Below are positions 24,552 through 33,003 of a stretch of 43,870 nucleotides of DNA, in pieces. Numbering within the stretch: the stretch's first letter is position 1; each line of letters opens with the position of its first letter. The stretch is from a bacterium (GTDB lineage Bacteria; Vulcanimicrobiota; Xenobia; Xenobiales; Xenobiaceae): assembly GCA_022839105.1 (NCBI GenBank), contig JALHDH010000010.1:1-43870 (forward strand), given 5' to 3'. The notes under the pieces were generated by a model that searched no databases, was not told where the DNA came from, and saw nothing but the letters and a program-made list of their open reading frames with translations. The translations under genes were made by a program, and so were the position numbers.

Positions 24552-24608
24552 ACCCGGTCTGCTTCAGGATGGCGCAGGACCTCGGGCCGGCACCCGAACA
24601 GACCGGGT
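24552..24608 (-). promoter_or_regulatory. 10-base inverted repeat between STAS and kinase genes
   Basis: ACCCGGTCTG (24552-24561) is perfectly complementary to CAGACCGGGT (24599-24608) with a 37-base GC-rich loop. It lies 60-117 bases before the kinase start and about 50 bases after the STAS stop. It may be a terminator of the STAS transcript or a structured leader of the kinase mRNA. No U-tract follows on either strand. Confidence 0.4.
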
Positions 24609-24658
24609 TCACCGTGGGTCGGGGCTTCTCCTACCGACGGGGACCTGTCAGCCGAGGC

Positions 24659-25048
24659 TCAGGCATCCGGAAGAGGGCGTCCGGAAGAGCGGGTCTGTCG
24701 CGCTGGAGGGCGGGGGAAGCCTCTGTGGGAGGTTCCCGCCGAATCGGATTCCAGGTACTTGTCCAGTCCCAGGACGTTGAAGGCCCGGGCCACCCGGGGG
24801 CCAGCCCCGACGATGCGGAGCTCGAAGCCCTGGTCCTCCATGCGGCGGGCTCCCTCCAGCAGGACCCGGATCCCCGAGGAGTCGGCACAGCCCACTCCGC
24901 GCACGTCGACCACCAGACCCGGGGAATCCTGGGATTCTCGAAGGAGACGTTCGACGATCTCGGCCGAGGCCAGATCCAGGTCCCCCTCGACGGAGAGGAC
25001 CGGTCGGCCCTCCTCGCGCCGGATCTCGATCCGGAAACTGCAACCCAT
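24659..25048 (-). CDS. STAS-domain anti-sigma factor antagonist
   Basis: Single STAS-domain protein of 129 residues of the SpoIIAA/RsbV type. The phosphorylatable site is in CADSSGIRVLL, with Ser58 aligning with the SpoIIAA serine. Residues about 105-129 form a polar, Pro/Arg-rich tail not needed for the fold. The ATG at 25048 has GGAGGG six bases upstream. No anti-sigma kinase, phosphatase or sigma factor is present nearby, so its partners must lie elsewhere. The likely role is partner switching in a stress or envelope response. A possible promoter is listed separately. Confidence 0.92.
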   Translation of the reverse strand: MGCSFRIEIRREEGRPVLSVEGDLDLASAEIVERLLRESQDSPGLVVDVRGVGCADSSGIRVLLEGARRMEDQGFELRIVGAGPRVARAFNVLGLDKYLESDSAGTSHRGFPRPPARQTRSSGRPLPDA

Positions 25049-25113
25049 CGAGCACCCTCCGCCAGCCGGAACCGAGTGCCCCGGCTTCTATCCTCCCCGC
25101 AGAGGTTTCTTCC

Positions 25114-25142
25114 ATTCTACCCCGTCCCAGGGGACCGGGGAA
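25114..25142 (-). promoter_or_regulatory. Possible weak promoter of the STAS gene
   Basis: On the minus strand TTCCCC (25142-25137), a 17-base spacer and TAGAAT (25119-25114) form a sigma-70-like pair about 70 bases before the STAS start. The -10 box is good, the -35 box poor. Unproven. Confidence 0.3.
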
Positions 25143-25232
25143 GCGGGCAGGTCCACTGTAGATCCTCTCGGGCGGGAGGACCGTGAATTGCATCACGTCA
25201 GGCCCGGTGGGCTGGAGGACTCCCGTTCGGCT

Positions 25233-26483
25233 TCACCCCTCTGCTTGCGGGTGGTCCTGGCCGGAGAGCCTGGCCATCCCGACCAGGCAGGTGGCCAGCA
25301 GGACTCCCAGCATGACCAGACCCACCCTCCACAGGCAGACCTGGTAGTGCAGGGCACGGACCCAGTCGCGGGTCACCACCTCGCCCTCCAGCAACCAGGT
25401 CAGGCAGATCAGGGCCATCCCCGTCAGCCCGAAGGCGCGGTTCTCCTGGCTGTGGCCGGCCAGGGCCGTGAAGGCCACCAGGGGCAGGAGCAGGACCAGG
25501 TGGTGGTGGGCCCAGGAGAGGGGAGCGAGGAGGGTGGAGGCCAGGAGCCAGGTCGAGAACTCCAGCAGTTGCCGGGGCCGCGAGGAGCCTCCCCAAAGGC
25601 TTCCGGCCCTCCACAGGCCGACGGAGGCGCCGACCAGCAGGAGCAGGTTGAGGACCTTGAGCCCCGGGCTGGACTGCTCGCCGAAGAGCCAGGCCAGAAG
25701 ACCCATCAGGGATTGGTTGCTCAACACCGACCGGTATCCGGTCCGGGTCGACCATTCCAGGAAGTGGGCGTAGTGGTCGAATCCCCAGACGAACCCGGCA
25801 GCCAGGCCCAGGAAGGTCAGGGTCCCCCCCATCCAGGCCACCACCTGCCAGTTCCCGCGGCGCAGGTAGTACAGCGCCAGGAGCGCGGGGTAGAGCTTGA
25901 GAAGCACCGCCAGGGCCAGGAAGAAGCCGGCTCCGGCGGGTCTTCCGGAGGCTCCCAGGACGAAGACCATGCACAGGGCGAAGGTCAGGTGGTGGCCGAC
26001 CTGGCCAAGCCAGAGATTGTCCACCGCGGGCCCCAGGACCACCCCCCCGGCCGCCAGCAGGGCAGTCACCGTCCAGGCCAGCCGGGGGTCAGGGAGCAGC
26101 ATCCGGCAGAGGAGCAGGACCCCCACCGCGTACAGCCCCAGTCCCAGCCACATGTGGATCAGGTAGCCGGTCTGGAAGTCCATCCGGGCCAGGGGTCGAT
26201 AGAACAGGTAGAAGGCAGGCGGGTGGTTGCCCCGGACCTCCCAGCGATTCTCGCTCAGTTCCAGGCTGAAGCGGGCCATCTCCTCCGAGAGGTAGACCTC
26301 CTGGAGGCCAGCCTCCAGGGCTCGGGTAGTCGCGAAGAAGTAGAAGTAGTCATACCCCCCCTGCTCGGACAGATCGGGCAGGAGCAGGGGGTGACGGGGA
26401 AAGCTGTACAGGCCCAGGCAGACCAGGCAGACCAGCAAGGCCAGGATGCTGGCCATGGCGGACGGGCGAAGGCGGGCATCCAT
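25233..26483 (-). CDS. GT87/DUF2029-like membrane glycosyltransferase
   Basis: Polytopic membrane protein of 416 residues with about ten hydrophobic segments. After the first helix there is an extracytoplasmic loop with GGYDYFYFFATTRALEAGL and a following NHPPAFYLFYRPLA segment, the pattern of GT87 mannosyltransferase-like (DUF2029) enzymes that use polyprenyl-phosphate sugars. LKLYPALLALYYLRRG in the middle is also characteristic. ATG at 26483 is chosen; the frame is open 20 codons earlier but those residues are not membrane-like, and ATG at 26456 is a possible shorter start. It faces the citrate synthase gene across 159 bases. It could use the polyprenyl-linked sugar made by the GT2 enzyme (inference). 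Confidence 0.85.
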   Translation of the reverse strand: MDARLRPSAMASILALLVCLVCLGLYSFPRHPLLLPDLSEQGGYDYFYFFATTRALEAGLQEVYLSEEMARFSLELSENRWEVRGNHPPAFYLFYRPLARMDFQTGYLIHMWLGLGLYAVGVLLLCRMLLPDPRLAWTVTALLAAGGVVLGPAVDNLWLGQVGHHLTFALCMVFVLGASGRPAGAGFFLALAVLLKLYPALLALYYLRRGNWQVVAWMGGTLTFLGLAAGFVWGFDHYAHFLEWSTRTGYRSVLSNQSLMGLLAWLFGEQSSPGLKVLNLLLLVGASVGLWRAGSLWGGSSRPRQLLEFSTWLLASTLLAPLSWAHHHLVLLLPLVAFTALAGHSQENRAFGLTGMALICLTWLLEGEVVTRDWVRALHYQVCLWRVGLVMLGVLLATCLVGMARLSGQDHPQAEG

Positions 26484-26642
26484 CGGTGCGCCCGCGTTCG
26501 TCGGGCTTCGCCAGGGTTCCTGGCTCAGGGCACCACCCGTCAACCGTCAAGGGAGACGGTCCGAGGCGTCGAAGCCCGCAGGAGAGGACCGGGCAGGGTC
26601 GCCTCCGGGCCCGGGGGAGCCGTGGAATCGAGAGGTGTCTGG

Positions 26643-27935
26643 ATGATGGAGCCTGTCAGCATGACGTGGAATGGCCAGACCTGGCAGTTCCCGCTGGTCG
26701 AGGGGAGCGAGGGGGAGGTCGGCCTGGACCTCACCCCGCTGCGGACGCGCACGGGTCTGGTGGCCCTGGACCCCACGCTGGGCAATACCGCAGCCTGCAC
26801 CTCCAGCATCACCTTCATCGATGGCGAGCAGGGGATCCTTCGCTACCGGGGGATCCCCATCGAGGAGCTGGCCTCGGTCGAGAGGCCGGACTTCGTCGAG
26901 GTGGCCTGGCACCTGATCTTCGGCAGGCTTCCACGACGGGAGGAACTGGAGGGATTCCAGGCCCGCCTGGCCGGCAGCGCGGCCCTGCACGAGGGTTTCC
27001 GCCACCATTTCGAGGGTTTCCCCGTTGATGCTCCTCCGATGGCGATGCTCAGCGCCATGATCCACTCCCTGGGATGTTTCGACCACGAGCTGCTCACCTC
27101 GCCCGAGGATTCGGCCTTCGAGGAGGCTTCTGCCCGGCTCCTGTCCCAGATCCGGACCCTGGCGGCCTGCTCCTATCGGAAGTCCCGTGGGCTTCCCTGG
27201 GTCCATCCCAACCCTCATCTGCGCTATGGCGCGGACCTTCTGCACATGCTCTTCACGATGCCCTGCGACGAGTTCGAGGTCGATCCGGTCTTGGAGGACG
27301 CCTTGAACCGCCTCCTGATCGTCCATGCCGACCACGCGCAGAGCTGCAGCACCACCGCCGTGCGGGTCGTGGGGTCCAGCCTGGCCAATCTCTACGCCTC
27401 CTGCGCCGCGGGCGTCGGTGCCCTTTGGGGGACCCGGCACGGAGGAGCCAACGTGGCGGTGCTGGAGATGCTCGAGCAGATCCAGCACGCCGGAATTTCG
27501 GCCCGGGAATGCCTGGACCTGGTTCGCAGGCGGGGCAGCGGCCTGAAGCTGATGGGATTCGGGCACCGGATCTACAAGAGCTTCGACCCGCGGGCGCAGA
27601 TCCTCAAAGAAAGCGCTCAACAGATCGCCCAGCACCTGAAGCTCCACGACCCTCTTCTGGAACTGGCCCGGGAAATCGAGGAGCTGGCCTTGACCGACCC
27701 CTACTTCATCGAGCGCAGGCTGTATCCGAACGTGGACTTCTACTCGGGACTGATCCTCCGATCCCTGGGGATTCCCACCGGGATGTTCCCGGTGATCTTC
27801 GCGATCGGTCGGCTTCCCGGCTGGATCGCCCACTGGAAGGAGTTGCAGGACGAGCCGGGCATGAAGATCGTCCAGCCCCGCCAGATCTATACAGGGCCGA
27901 CCCGGACCCGCTATATTCCCCTGGACCAGCGCTGA
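26643..27935 (+). CDS. gltA: Citrate synthase
   Basis: Condenses acetyl-CoA and oxaloacetate at entry of the TCA cycle. The protein of 430 residues has the catalytic His in ILHADHAQSCSTT-like context (VHADHAQ), the second His in MGFGHRIYKSFDPRA and the catalytic Asp in NVDFYSGLI. The N-terminal part has the usual LDPTLGNTAACTSSITFIDGE block of the bacterial type II enzyme. AGAGG lies seven bases before the ATG at 26643; the next codon is also ATG. A much longer open frame upstream is antisense to the membrane glycosyltransferase and is not part of the gene. No methylcitrate-specific neighbours are present, so citrate synthase is preferred over 2-methylcitrate synthase. Confidence 0.95.
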   Translation: MMEPVSMTWNGQTWQFPLVEGSEGEVGLDLTPLRTRTGLVALDPTLGNTAACTSSITFIDGEQGILRYRGIPIEELASVERPDFVEVAWHLIFGRLPRREELEGFQARLAGSAALHEGFRHHFEGFPVDAPPMAMLSAMIHSLGCFDHELLTSPEDSAFEEASARLLSQIRTLAACSYRKSRGLPWVHPNPHLRYGADLLHMLFTMPCDEFEVDPVLEDALNRLLIVHADHAQSCSTTAVRVVGSSLANLYASCAAGVGALWGTRHGGANVAVLEMLEQIQHAGISARECLDLVRRRGSGLKLMGFGHRIYKSFDPRAQILKESAQQIAQHLKLHDPLLELAREIEELALTDPYFIERRLYPNVDFYSGLILRSLGIPTGMFPVIFAIGRLPGWIAHWKELQDEPGMKIVQPRQIYTGPTRTRYIPLDQR

Positions 27936-28018
27936 GATCGCCTGTCGGGCTCTCCGGGGCGGTGGAGTTCGGCTCGGGCCGGGGAGGTCCCCGGTACCTG
28001 GACACGGAATCCCCCCGC

Positions 28019-28522
28019 ATGGCTTCGCGTCTTCCCCTCCTGACGATGCTCCTGGCCCTGGCCTTGTTCCTGCCCGCCCGAGGTGAGGACACCTGGAAGG
28101 TCTTCCAGGTCCCCGGTCAGTTTCAGGTCGAGGTTCCGGGCGATCCCTCGCACAGCGTCGTCTCGGGAGATCCACCCACCGAATCCTGGGTCACCGACTC
28201 CGGCGAGCCCCTGCACGGATTCGAGATCCTGCTGACCGAGCACCCCCGGGGCTCGTTGCGCGACGTGAGCGAGGACGGGGTGCTGATCGCCACCATGCAG
28301 GGAAGGGCCCGGGCCCTGGGCGGGCAGCCCTCCCGGACCCGCAGGATCATGTCCCAGAGGCTGCCCGGCTGCACCTTCCGCGTCCTGACCGAGGACGCCG
28401 ACTGGGATTTCATGGTCCGCATCTCGGGAGATCGGGTGTACACCTTGTCGGTCTCCTCGATGAAGGGGGAAGGTGAGGACGGCTCGGTCGAACGCTTCTT
28501 CAACTCCTTCCACGTCCCCTGA
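28019..28522 (+). CDS. Secreted protein of unknown function
   Basis: Protein of 167 residues with a cleavable signal peptide (residues 1-22, LLTMLLALALFLPARG). The mature part starts WKVFQVPGQFQVEVPG, a pattern also found in small periplasmic proteins of the PsbP/DcrB-like fold, and ends with VERFFNSFHVP, a typical last strand/helix of that kind. This likeness is from pattern only. There are single Cys residues but no lipobox. It lies 83 bases after citrate synthase and 67 before the aquaporin gene. Function unknown. Confidence 0.78.
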   Translation: MASRLPLLTMLLALALFLPARGEDTWKVFQVPGQFQVEVPGDPSHSVVSGDPPTESWVTDSGEPLHGFEILLTEHPRGSLRDVSEDGVLIATMQGRARALGGQPSRTRRIMSQRLPGCTFRVLTEDADWDFMVRISGDRVYTLSVSSMKGEGEDGSVERFFNSFHVP

Positions 28523-28589
28523 CCTGCGCGAGGAATCGCCTGAAGGTCGGGGGCGGTGGACTTCTCCGAGACGAGGTGGGACAGGACCC

Positions 28590-29297
28590 GTGAAGAGATA
28601 CGCGACGGAACTTCTCGGAACCGCAATCCTGGTCTTCTTCGGTTGTGCCAGCGTCCTGACCCAGGGATTCGGGGCTGGAAACCTGGGGGTCGCCGCAACC
28701 TTCGGCCTGGTCTTGATGGTCCTGGTCTACGCCTTGGGGAACCTCTCGGGCTGCCATGTCAATCCCGCGGTCTCCTTGGCCATGTGGCTCCACCGTCGAA
28801 TCGATGGCGCCGACTTCATGGCCTATGTGACAGCCCAGATCCTCGGCGCGGTGCTGGGAGCCCTGCTCCTGGCGGGCACCCTGGGGACCGACCTGGGGAA
28901 TGGCGGCTTCGGCACCAACTTCTTTGGGCCCCAGACCTCCGTCAGCGTGGCCTTGAGCGCGGGGCAGGCCCTCGTGGTGGAGGGGATCCTGACCTTCACC
29001 TTCATCCTGGTCCTGCTCGGAGTGGATTCCCGCCCCGATCGCTCGACCCTGGCCGGCCTGGTGATCGGGATGGCCCTGCTGGTGGTGCACCTGGTGGGTC
29101 TCCCCCTGACCGGAACCTCGGTCAATCCGGCCCGCAGTCTGGGACCGGCCCTGATCCGGGGAGGGTCGGCCCTCGGTCAGGTCTGGGTCTTCCTGCTGGC
29201 CCCCATGGTGGGGGCCCTCCTGGCCAGCCTGACCTGGCGGCTCCTGGCCCCGAGGCCCCCCTCGGTCTCGCCCCTGGAGGAACCGGCCGAGCCCTGA
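28590..29297 (+). CDS. Aquaporin (MIP family)
   Basis: Water or small-solute channel of 235 residues with six membrane helices and the two half-helix NPA motifs, GCHVNPAVS (about 50-58) and GTSVNPARS (about 178-186). The selectivity-filter region resembles AqpZ-like water channels. The GTG at 28590 gives the standard short N-terminus (MKRYATELLGTAILVFFG); a weak AGGA lies five bases before. The last 20 residues are a Pro-rich tail. It stands alone between the secreted protein and the t6A operon. Confidence 0.94.
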   Translation: MKRYATELLGTAILVFFGCASVLTQGFGAGNLGVAATFGLVLMVLVYALGNLSGCHVNPAVSLAMWLHRRIDGADFMAYVTAQILGAVLGALLLAGTLGTDLGNGGFGTNFFGPQTSVSVALSAGQALVVEGILTFTFILVLLGVDSRPDRSTLAGLVIGMALLVVHLVGLPLTGTSVNPARSLGPALIRGGSALGQVWVFLLAPMVGALLASLTWRLLAPRPPSVSPLEEPAEP

Positions 29298-29322
29298 GCC
29301 GAGTGCCCGAGTGGCCCCTCGG

Positions 29323-29352
29323 TTGACCGGGAGGCCCCGGAGTTCCTATAGT
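29323..29352 (+). promoter_or_regulatory. Sigma-70 promoter giving a likely leaderless tsaE transcript
   Basis: TTGACC (29323-29328), an 18-base spacer and TATAGT (29347-29352) form a good sigma-70 promoter. Only seven bases separate the -10 box from the tsaE ATG at 29360, so transcription should start at or within a base or two of the start codon. No Shine-Dalgarno sequence can exist in such an mRNA. Confidence 0.7.
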
Positions 29353-29359
29353 CTTTCCC

Positions 29360-29821
29360 ATGCTGGAGAGAGTCGTGGTCTCGCACTCGGTGACCGAGAC
29401 CGAGAGTCTGGGCGAACGCCTGGGGGGATGCCTGCGGGCGGGTGACGTCCTGGCCCTGACCGGGGATCTAGGAGCGGGCAAGACCACCCTGGTGCGAGGA
29501 ATCGCGCGCGGATTGGGCTGTCCTGAACCGGTCTCCAGTCCGACCTTCGTCCTGATGCACGTGTATGAGGGTCGCCTGGCCTTGTATCACTTCGATGCCT
29601 GGAGGCTGAGCGGACCCGAGGACCTGTTGGGGATCGGAGCCGAGGAGTATCTGGAGGGTGAAGGCGTGGCGGTGGTGGAATGGTCGGAGCGGGCCGAGGG
29701 CATCCTGCCCCCGCAGCGTCTGGAGATCCGTCTGGAAAGCCTGGAGGCTCCTGAGGAGCGCCGGATCTGCCTTCGCGGCCTGGGCCTGCGCGGGGTCGAA
29801 TTGCTGGAGGGACTCGGATGA
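29360..29821 (+). CDS. tsaE: tRNA t6A biosynthesis ATPase TsaE
   Basis: P-loop ATPase of 153 residues with GDLGAGKTTLVRGIARGLG (Walker A) and the SPTFVLMHVY and YHFDAWRL motifs of TsaE. It stimulates the TsaB-TsaD complex that adds threonylcarbamoyl to A37 of ANN-decoding tRNAs. The C-terminus after residue 125 is a longer Arg/Leu-rich tail than usual. It is the first gene of the operon and its ATG is apparently leaderless. It is coupled to tsaB by ATGA. TsaC/Sua5 is not in the window. Confidence 0.95.
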   Translation: MLERVVVSHSVTETESLGERLGGCLRAGDVLALTGDLGAGKTTLVRGIARGLGCPEPVSSPTFVLMHVYEGRLALYHFDAWRLSGPEDLLGIGAEEYLEGEGVAVVEWSERAEGILPPQRLEIRLESLEAPEERRICLRGLGLRGVELLEGLG

Positions 29822-30495
29822 GCGCCCTTCTGGCCGGATTGGATTGCACCGGCGAGACCTGGAGCGTGGCCCTGGTTCGCGGCTCGGAGTGCCTGGCCGA
29901 GTGTGGCGGGTTGAACGCCCGGGCTCATCTGCGCTGGCTCTTTCCGGCCCTGGTGGATTGCGCCTCGCGCTCCGGCGTCCGCCTCGCAGATCTCGAGTCG
30001 GTGGCCGTGACCTCAGGGCCCGGTTCCTTCACGGGGCTGCGCCTGGGAATCGTCACCGCCCGCACCATGGCCCAGGTCCTGGGCTGCCCGGTCCGGCCTG
30101 TCGACACCCTGGAAGCCCTGGCCTGGAACGTCCCCGAGTCTCCCCGGGTGGTGGCCGCGCTGGACGCCCGTCGCGGAGAGGTCTTCGCCGCCTGCTTCCA
30201 GACCGGGACGGGTGGATGTCTGCGATTGACCGAGGATCGGGCCTTCACCCCCGAGGAACTGGCCGGGGCCCTCGAGTCCTGGGGGGGAGGGGTCCTGGTC
30301 GGCAGCGGCGCCGTCCGCTACAGCCCCGTCCTGGAGAAGGTCCCCGGGGTGCGCATCCTGCCTCCCGTCTTCGCCCAGATCCGCGCTTCGGCCGTGGCCC
30401 TGGCGGGCCAGCGCCAGGCGCCCCTGAATCCCCTGGATCTGGTCCCCACCTACCTGCGCTCGGCCGAGGTCCAGCTTCACGGAGTTCGACCTTGA
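29818..30495 (+). CDS. tsaB: tRNA t6A biosynthesis protein TsaB
   Basis: ASKHA-fold protein of 225 residues with the N-terminal LLAGLDCTGETWSVAL strand pattern and the TsaB signature VTSGPGSFTGLRLGIVTARTMAQVLG (about 62-87). The middle segment EALAWN and VVAALDARRGEVFAACF is also typical. It forms the heterodimer with TsaD as an inactive paralogue. It is coupled by ATGA to tsaE and by TTGA to rimI. No unusual feature is seen. Confidence 0.95.
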   Translation: MSALLAGLDCTGETWSVALVRGSECLAECGGLNARAHLRWLFPALVDCASRSGVRLADLESVAVTSGPGSFTGLRLGIVTARTMAQVLGCPVRPVDTLEALAWNVPESPRVVAALDARRGEVFAACFQTGTGGCLRLTEDRAFTPEELAGALESWGGGVLVGSGAVRYSPVLEKVPGVRILPPVFAQIRASAVALAGQRQAPLNPLDLVPTYLRSAEVQLHGVRP

Positions 30496-31007
30496 ACGAC
30501 CTGGCCATCGAGAGGATGACCCGCCGGCACATCCCCGAGGTGCAGGCCCTCGAGCAGGACTGCTTCCAGAGCACCTGGCCCGAGGACGCCTTTCTCAACG
30601 AGATCGAGAAGAACGGAGCCGCCTGTTATCTGGTCGCCCTCCGGGCTGGCCGGGTCCTGGGTTATGCCGGAGCCTGGCTGATCCTCGACGAGATGCACAT
30701 CACCTCGGTGGCCGTGCATCCCGGGTCCCGGGGGCTGGGCATCGGCAAGAGGCTTCTCTGGCACCTGATGCAGGCCGCCCTGGAGCGCGGGTGCGAGTGG
30801 TCCGGCCTGGAGGTCCGCCCGACCAACCAGGTGGCCCTCGGCCTCTATGAAGACTTCGGCTTCACCCGGGTCGGGGTGCGCAAGAGATACTATGACGGGA
30901 AGGACGATGCCCTCGTCATGTGGGTTGGAGACCTGCAGAGCGCCGAATACGCCCGGCGCATGGAGGCGCTGCGAGCGACCCTGGAGAGACCGGAGGCAAA
31001 CCCGTGA
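30492..31007 (+). CDS. rimI: Ribosomal protein/GNAT acetyltransferase RimI-like
   Basis: GNAT acetyltransferase of 171 residues. The acetyl-CoA binding motif is VAVHPGSRGLGIGKRLLWHLMQAA (about 77-100) and the end has LYEDFGFTRVGVRKRYY as in RimI. RimI N-acetylates the S18 protein in E. coli and is very often placed between tsaB and tsaD. The TTG start at 30492, within a TTGA overlap, is preferred because the next ATG would remove the first strand. The C-terminal extension of about 25 residues beyond the core is charged. Confidence 0.92.
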   Translation: MNDLAIERMTRRHIPEVQALEQDCFQSTWPEDAFLNEIEKNGAACYLVALRAGRVLGYAGAWLILDEMHITSVAVHPGSRGLGIGKRLLWHLMQAALERGCEWSGLEVRPTNQVALGLYEDFGFTRVGVRKRYYDGKDDALVMWVGDLQSAEYARRMEALRATLERPEANP

Positions 31008-32035
31008 GCCACGACCGAGTCGAGCCCTACAGCCCCCGGCTCATCCTGGGCCTGGAGTCCTCGTGCGACGAGACCTCGGTGGCCGTCCTCGAGGAGGGAC
31101 GCATCTGTCGGGTCAACCTGGTCTCCTCCCAGGTCGCCCTGCACGAGAAGTACGGCGGGGTCGTCCCCGAGGTCGCCTGCCGGGCCCACATGGAGGTCCT
31201 CAATCCCCTGCTCCAGGAAGCCCTGGACCAGGCGGGAACTCGCCTGGCGGACCTGGATGCCGTCGCGGTCACCCATGGTCCGGGCCTGGTGGGCGCGGTC
31301 CTGCTGGGCGTGGCGGCGGCCAAGACCCTGGCCGGGTTGTTGGAGATCCCGCTGATCGGGGTCAACCACCTGGAGGGGCATCTGTATTCCACCTTCCTGG
31401 AGCATTCCGACGTGGAGTTGCCCCTGGTCTGCCTGCTGGTCTCGGGCGGGCACACGCAGATCGTGGAGATGACCACTCCCGGTGCCTATCGGGTCCTGGG
31501 CTCGACGCGCGACGACGCCGCCGGCGAGGCCTTCGACAAGGTGGCCAAGGCCCTGGGCCTGGGTTATCCGGGCGGCCCGAGGGTTGAAGAGGCCGCCCGC
31601 CGGGGGGACCCGAGCCGGCTCCACCTGCCCCGGCCCATGCTCGAGGCGGGTTGCGAGTTCTCGTTCTCGGGGCTCAAGACGGCGGTCCTGGTGCACCTGC
31701 AATCACCCGACCGGGTCTCGGTGGACGATCTCTGCGCCTCCTTCCAGGAGGCGGTGGTGGACGTGCTGGTGACCAAGACGCTGCGGGCAGCCCGCGAGTG
31801 TCGGGCCCGAACCGTCGCGGTGGCGGGAGGGGTGGCGGCCAACTCGGCTCTCAGGCATCGCATGGAGGAGGCCTGCCGGAAGGCGGGGATTCCGCTTCGC
31901 TCGCCCTCGATGGGTCTGTGTACCGACAACGCCGCCATGATCGCCCGGGCCGGCTGGGAACTGGCCCGGCTGGGCCTGCGCTCGCCGCTGACCCTGGACG
32001 CCCGGCCCAATCTCCCCCTGAGCTCCCGGATCTGA
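31004..32035 (+). CDS. tsaD: tRNA N6-threonylcarbamoyltransferase TsaD
   Basis: Catalytic subunit of t6A synthesis, 343 residues. It has the metal-binding NHLEGHLYS, the nucleotide motifs GLESSCDETSVAV and VSGGHTQIV, the FSFSGLKTAV loop and VAGGVAANSALR. GTG at 31004 is in a GTGA overlap with rimI. Together with tsaE, tsaB and rimI it makes a four-gene unit in which every junction is a 4-base overlap. Confidence 0.96.
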   Translation: MSHDRVEPYSPRLILGLESSCDETSVAVLEEGRICRVNLVSSQVALHEKYGGVVPEVACRAHMEVLNPLLQEALDQAGTRLADLDAVAVTHGPGLVGAVLLGVAAAKTLAGLLEIPLIGVNHLEGHLYSTFLEHSDVELPLVCLLVSGGHTQIVEMTTPGAYRVLGSTRDDAAGEAFDKVAKALGLGYPGGPRVEEAARRGDPSRLHLPRPMLEAGCEFSFSGLKTAVLVHLQSPDRVSVDDLCASFQEAVVDVLVTKTLRAARECRARTVAVAGGVAANSALRHRMEEACRKAGIPLRSPSMGLCTDNAAMIARAGWELARLGLRSPLTLDARPNLPLSSRI

Positions 32036-32061
32036 GGGCTCGAATCCAGGATCGAAGAAGT

Positions 32062-32715
32062 TCAGCGGGACGGGAGCGGCTGTTCCATCTTCTCGAGCAA
32101 CCGGCGCAGGACCGGCTCGAGCCGCGCGGCGATCTTCTCGTGACCCGCGTCGTTGGGGTGGATGGAGTCGGCCATGAGGGCCGGGTGGGCAAAGACCCCG
32201 TCGAGGATGTCGGGGACGTAGGCCGCCTGGTGGCGTCGGGCCACCTCGCGGAAGCGATCCCCTCGGGAGCGGCCCAGAATCCCCCCGCGCACGCCCAGGA
32301 CCAGCACGGCGGCTCCTTCCTGCTGGCTGCGTCGGATCATGGTCTCCAGGTTGGCGAAGGTCTGGTCGGGGTCCATCCGACGCAGGAAATCATTGCCTCC
32401 CAACTCCAGGATCACCAGGGCCGGTTTCAGGGCCAGGACGTCGGTCTCCAGGCGCTCCAGGCCGTCCTGGGTGGAGTTTCCGGAGACGCCGCGATTCACG
32501 ATTTCCACGCCGAGCTTCTCGGAGAGCCGGGTCACGAATCCCCGCTGTCCCCCCCGAGAGCCGACCCCGGCCGCCAGGCTGTCGCCCAGGATCACGATGG
32601 GGCCGGGTCGGGCGCCCAGGTTCCGGATCGGAGGCCAGGCGCAGTGGCGCCAGGCCAGAAGGCCCAGCAGGGCCGCCGCCAGGAACGCGGTGGGAAGCAG
32701 GAGACGCCGGTTCAT
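32062..32715 (-). CDS. GDSL-type esterase/lipase (SGNH hydrolase)
   Basis: Membrane-anchored or exported hydrolase of 217 residues with an N-terminal hydrophobic segment (about 5-25) that looks like a signal anchor. The SGNH blocks are GDSLAAGVGS (catalytic Ser), NRGVSGNST (Gly), LGGNDFLRR (Asn) and DSIHPNDAGH (Asp and His). This is the TesA-like arylesterase/thioesterase/lysophospholipase layout. The substrate is unknown. The gene is convergent with tsaD, 26 bases from its stop. Confidence 0.93.
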   Translation of the reverse strand: MNRRLLLPTAFLAAALLGLLAWRHCAWPPIRNLGARPGPIVILGDSLAAGVGSRGGQRGFVTRLSEKLGVEIVNRGVSGNSTQDGLERLETDVLALKPALVILELGGNDFLRRMDPDQTFANLETMIRRSQQEGAAVLVLGVRGGILGRSRGDRFREVARRHQAAYVPDILDGVFAHPALMADSIHPNDAGHEKIAARLEPVLRRLLEKMEQPLPSR

Positions 32716-33003
32716 CCCTGGATCCTGGCACGTCGCCCCCCCGACTTGTCAAGGCCGAAGGCCCTCCGGCCCTGCGCCGCCCTCCTGGGGAAGAGCGCGT
32801 CGTGGTGGCTGGCCACGATCCGTCCACGGGCTCGGGGTCTCTCCCGGGTTCAGGGGGCGGCCTGGTTCAGGTCCGAGGCCGGCTTTTCGGAAAGGGAGGC
32901 CGGGTGCAGGATTCAGCCTGCTGCAGGCGGGAATGGTACCCTTGACCGGGAAACGGGATCCCGGGAAGGCCGGGTGGCCATGATGAGACGGAGGGTTCTA
33001 CGA

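Noticed and set aside
24759..26642. Long plus-strand frame continuous with citrate synthase
   Set aside because: The first 628 codons are antisense to the STAS and GT87 genes and show no domain. The citrate synthase start is set by AGAGG before ATG 26643.
26484..26642. Two TTGACG boxes on the minus strand before the GT87 gene
   Set aside because: Neither has a -10-like hexamer at a 16-18 base distance, so a promoter cannot be supported.
32716..33003. Palindromes CGGGATCCCG and GGCCG/CGGCC before the CBS gene
   Set aside because: Short GC-rich palindromes are expected by chance here and no promoter spacing fits them. TTGACC at 32944 has no -10 box at 16-18 bases.
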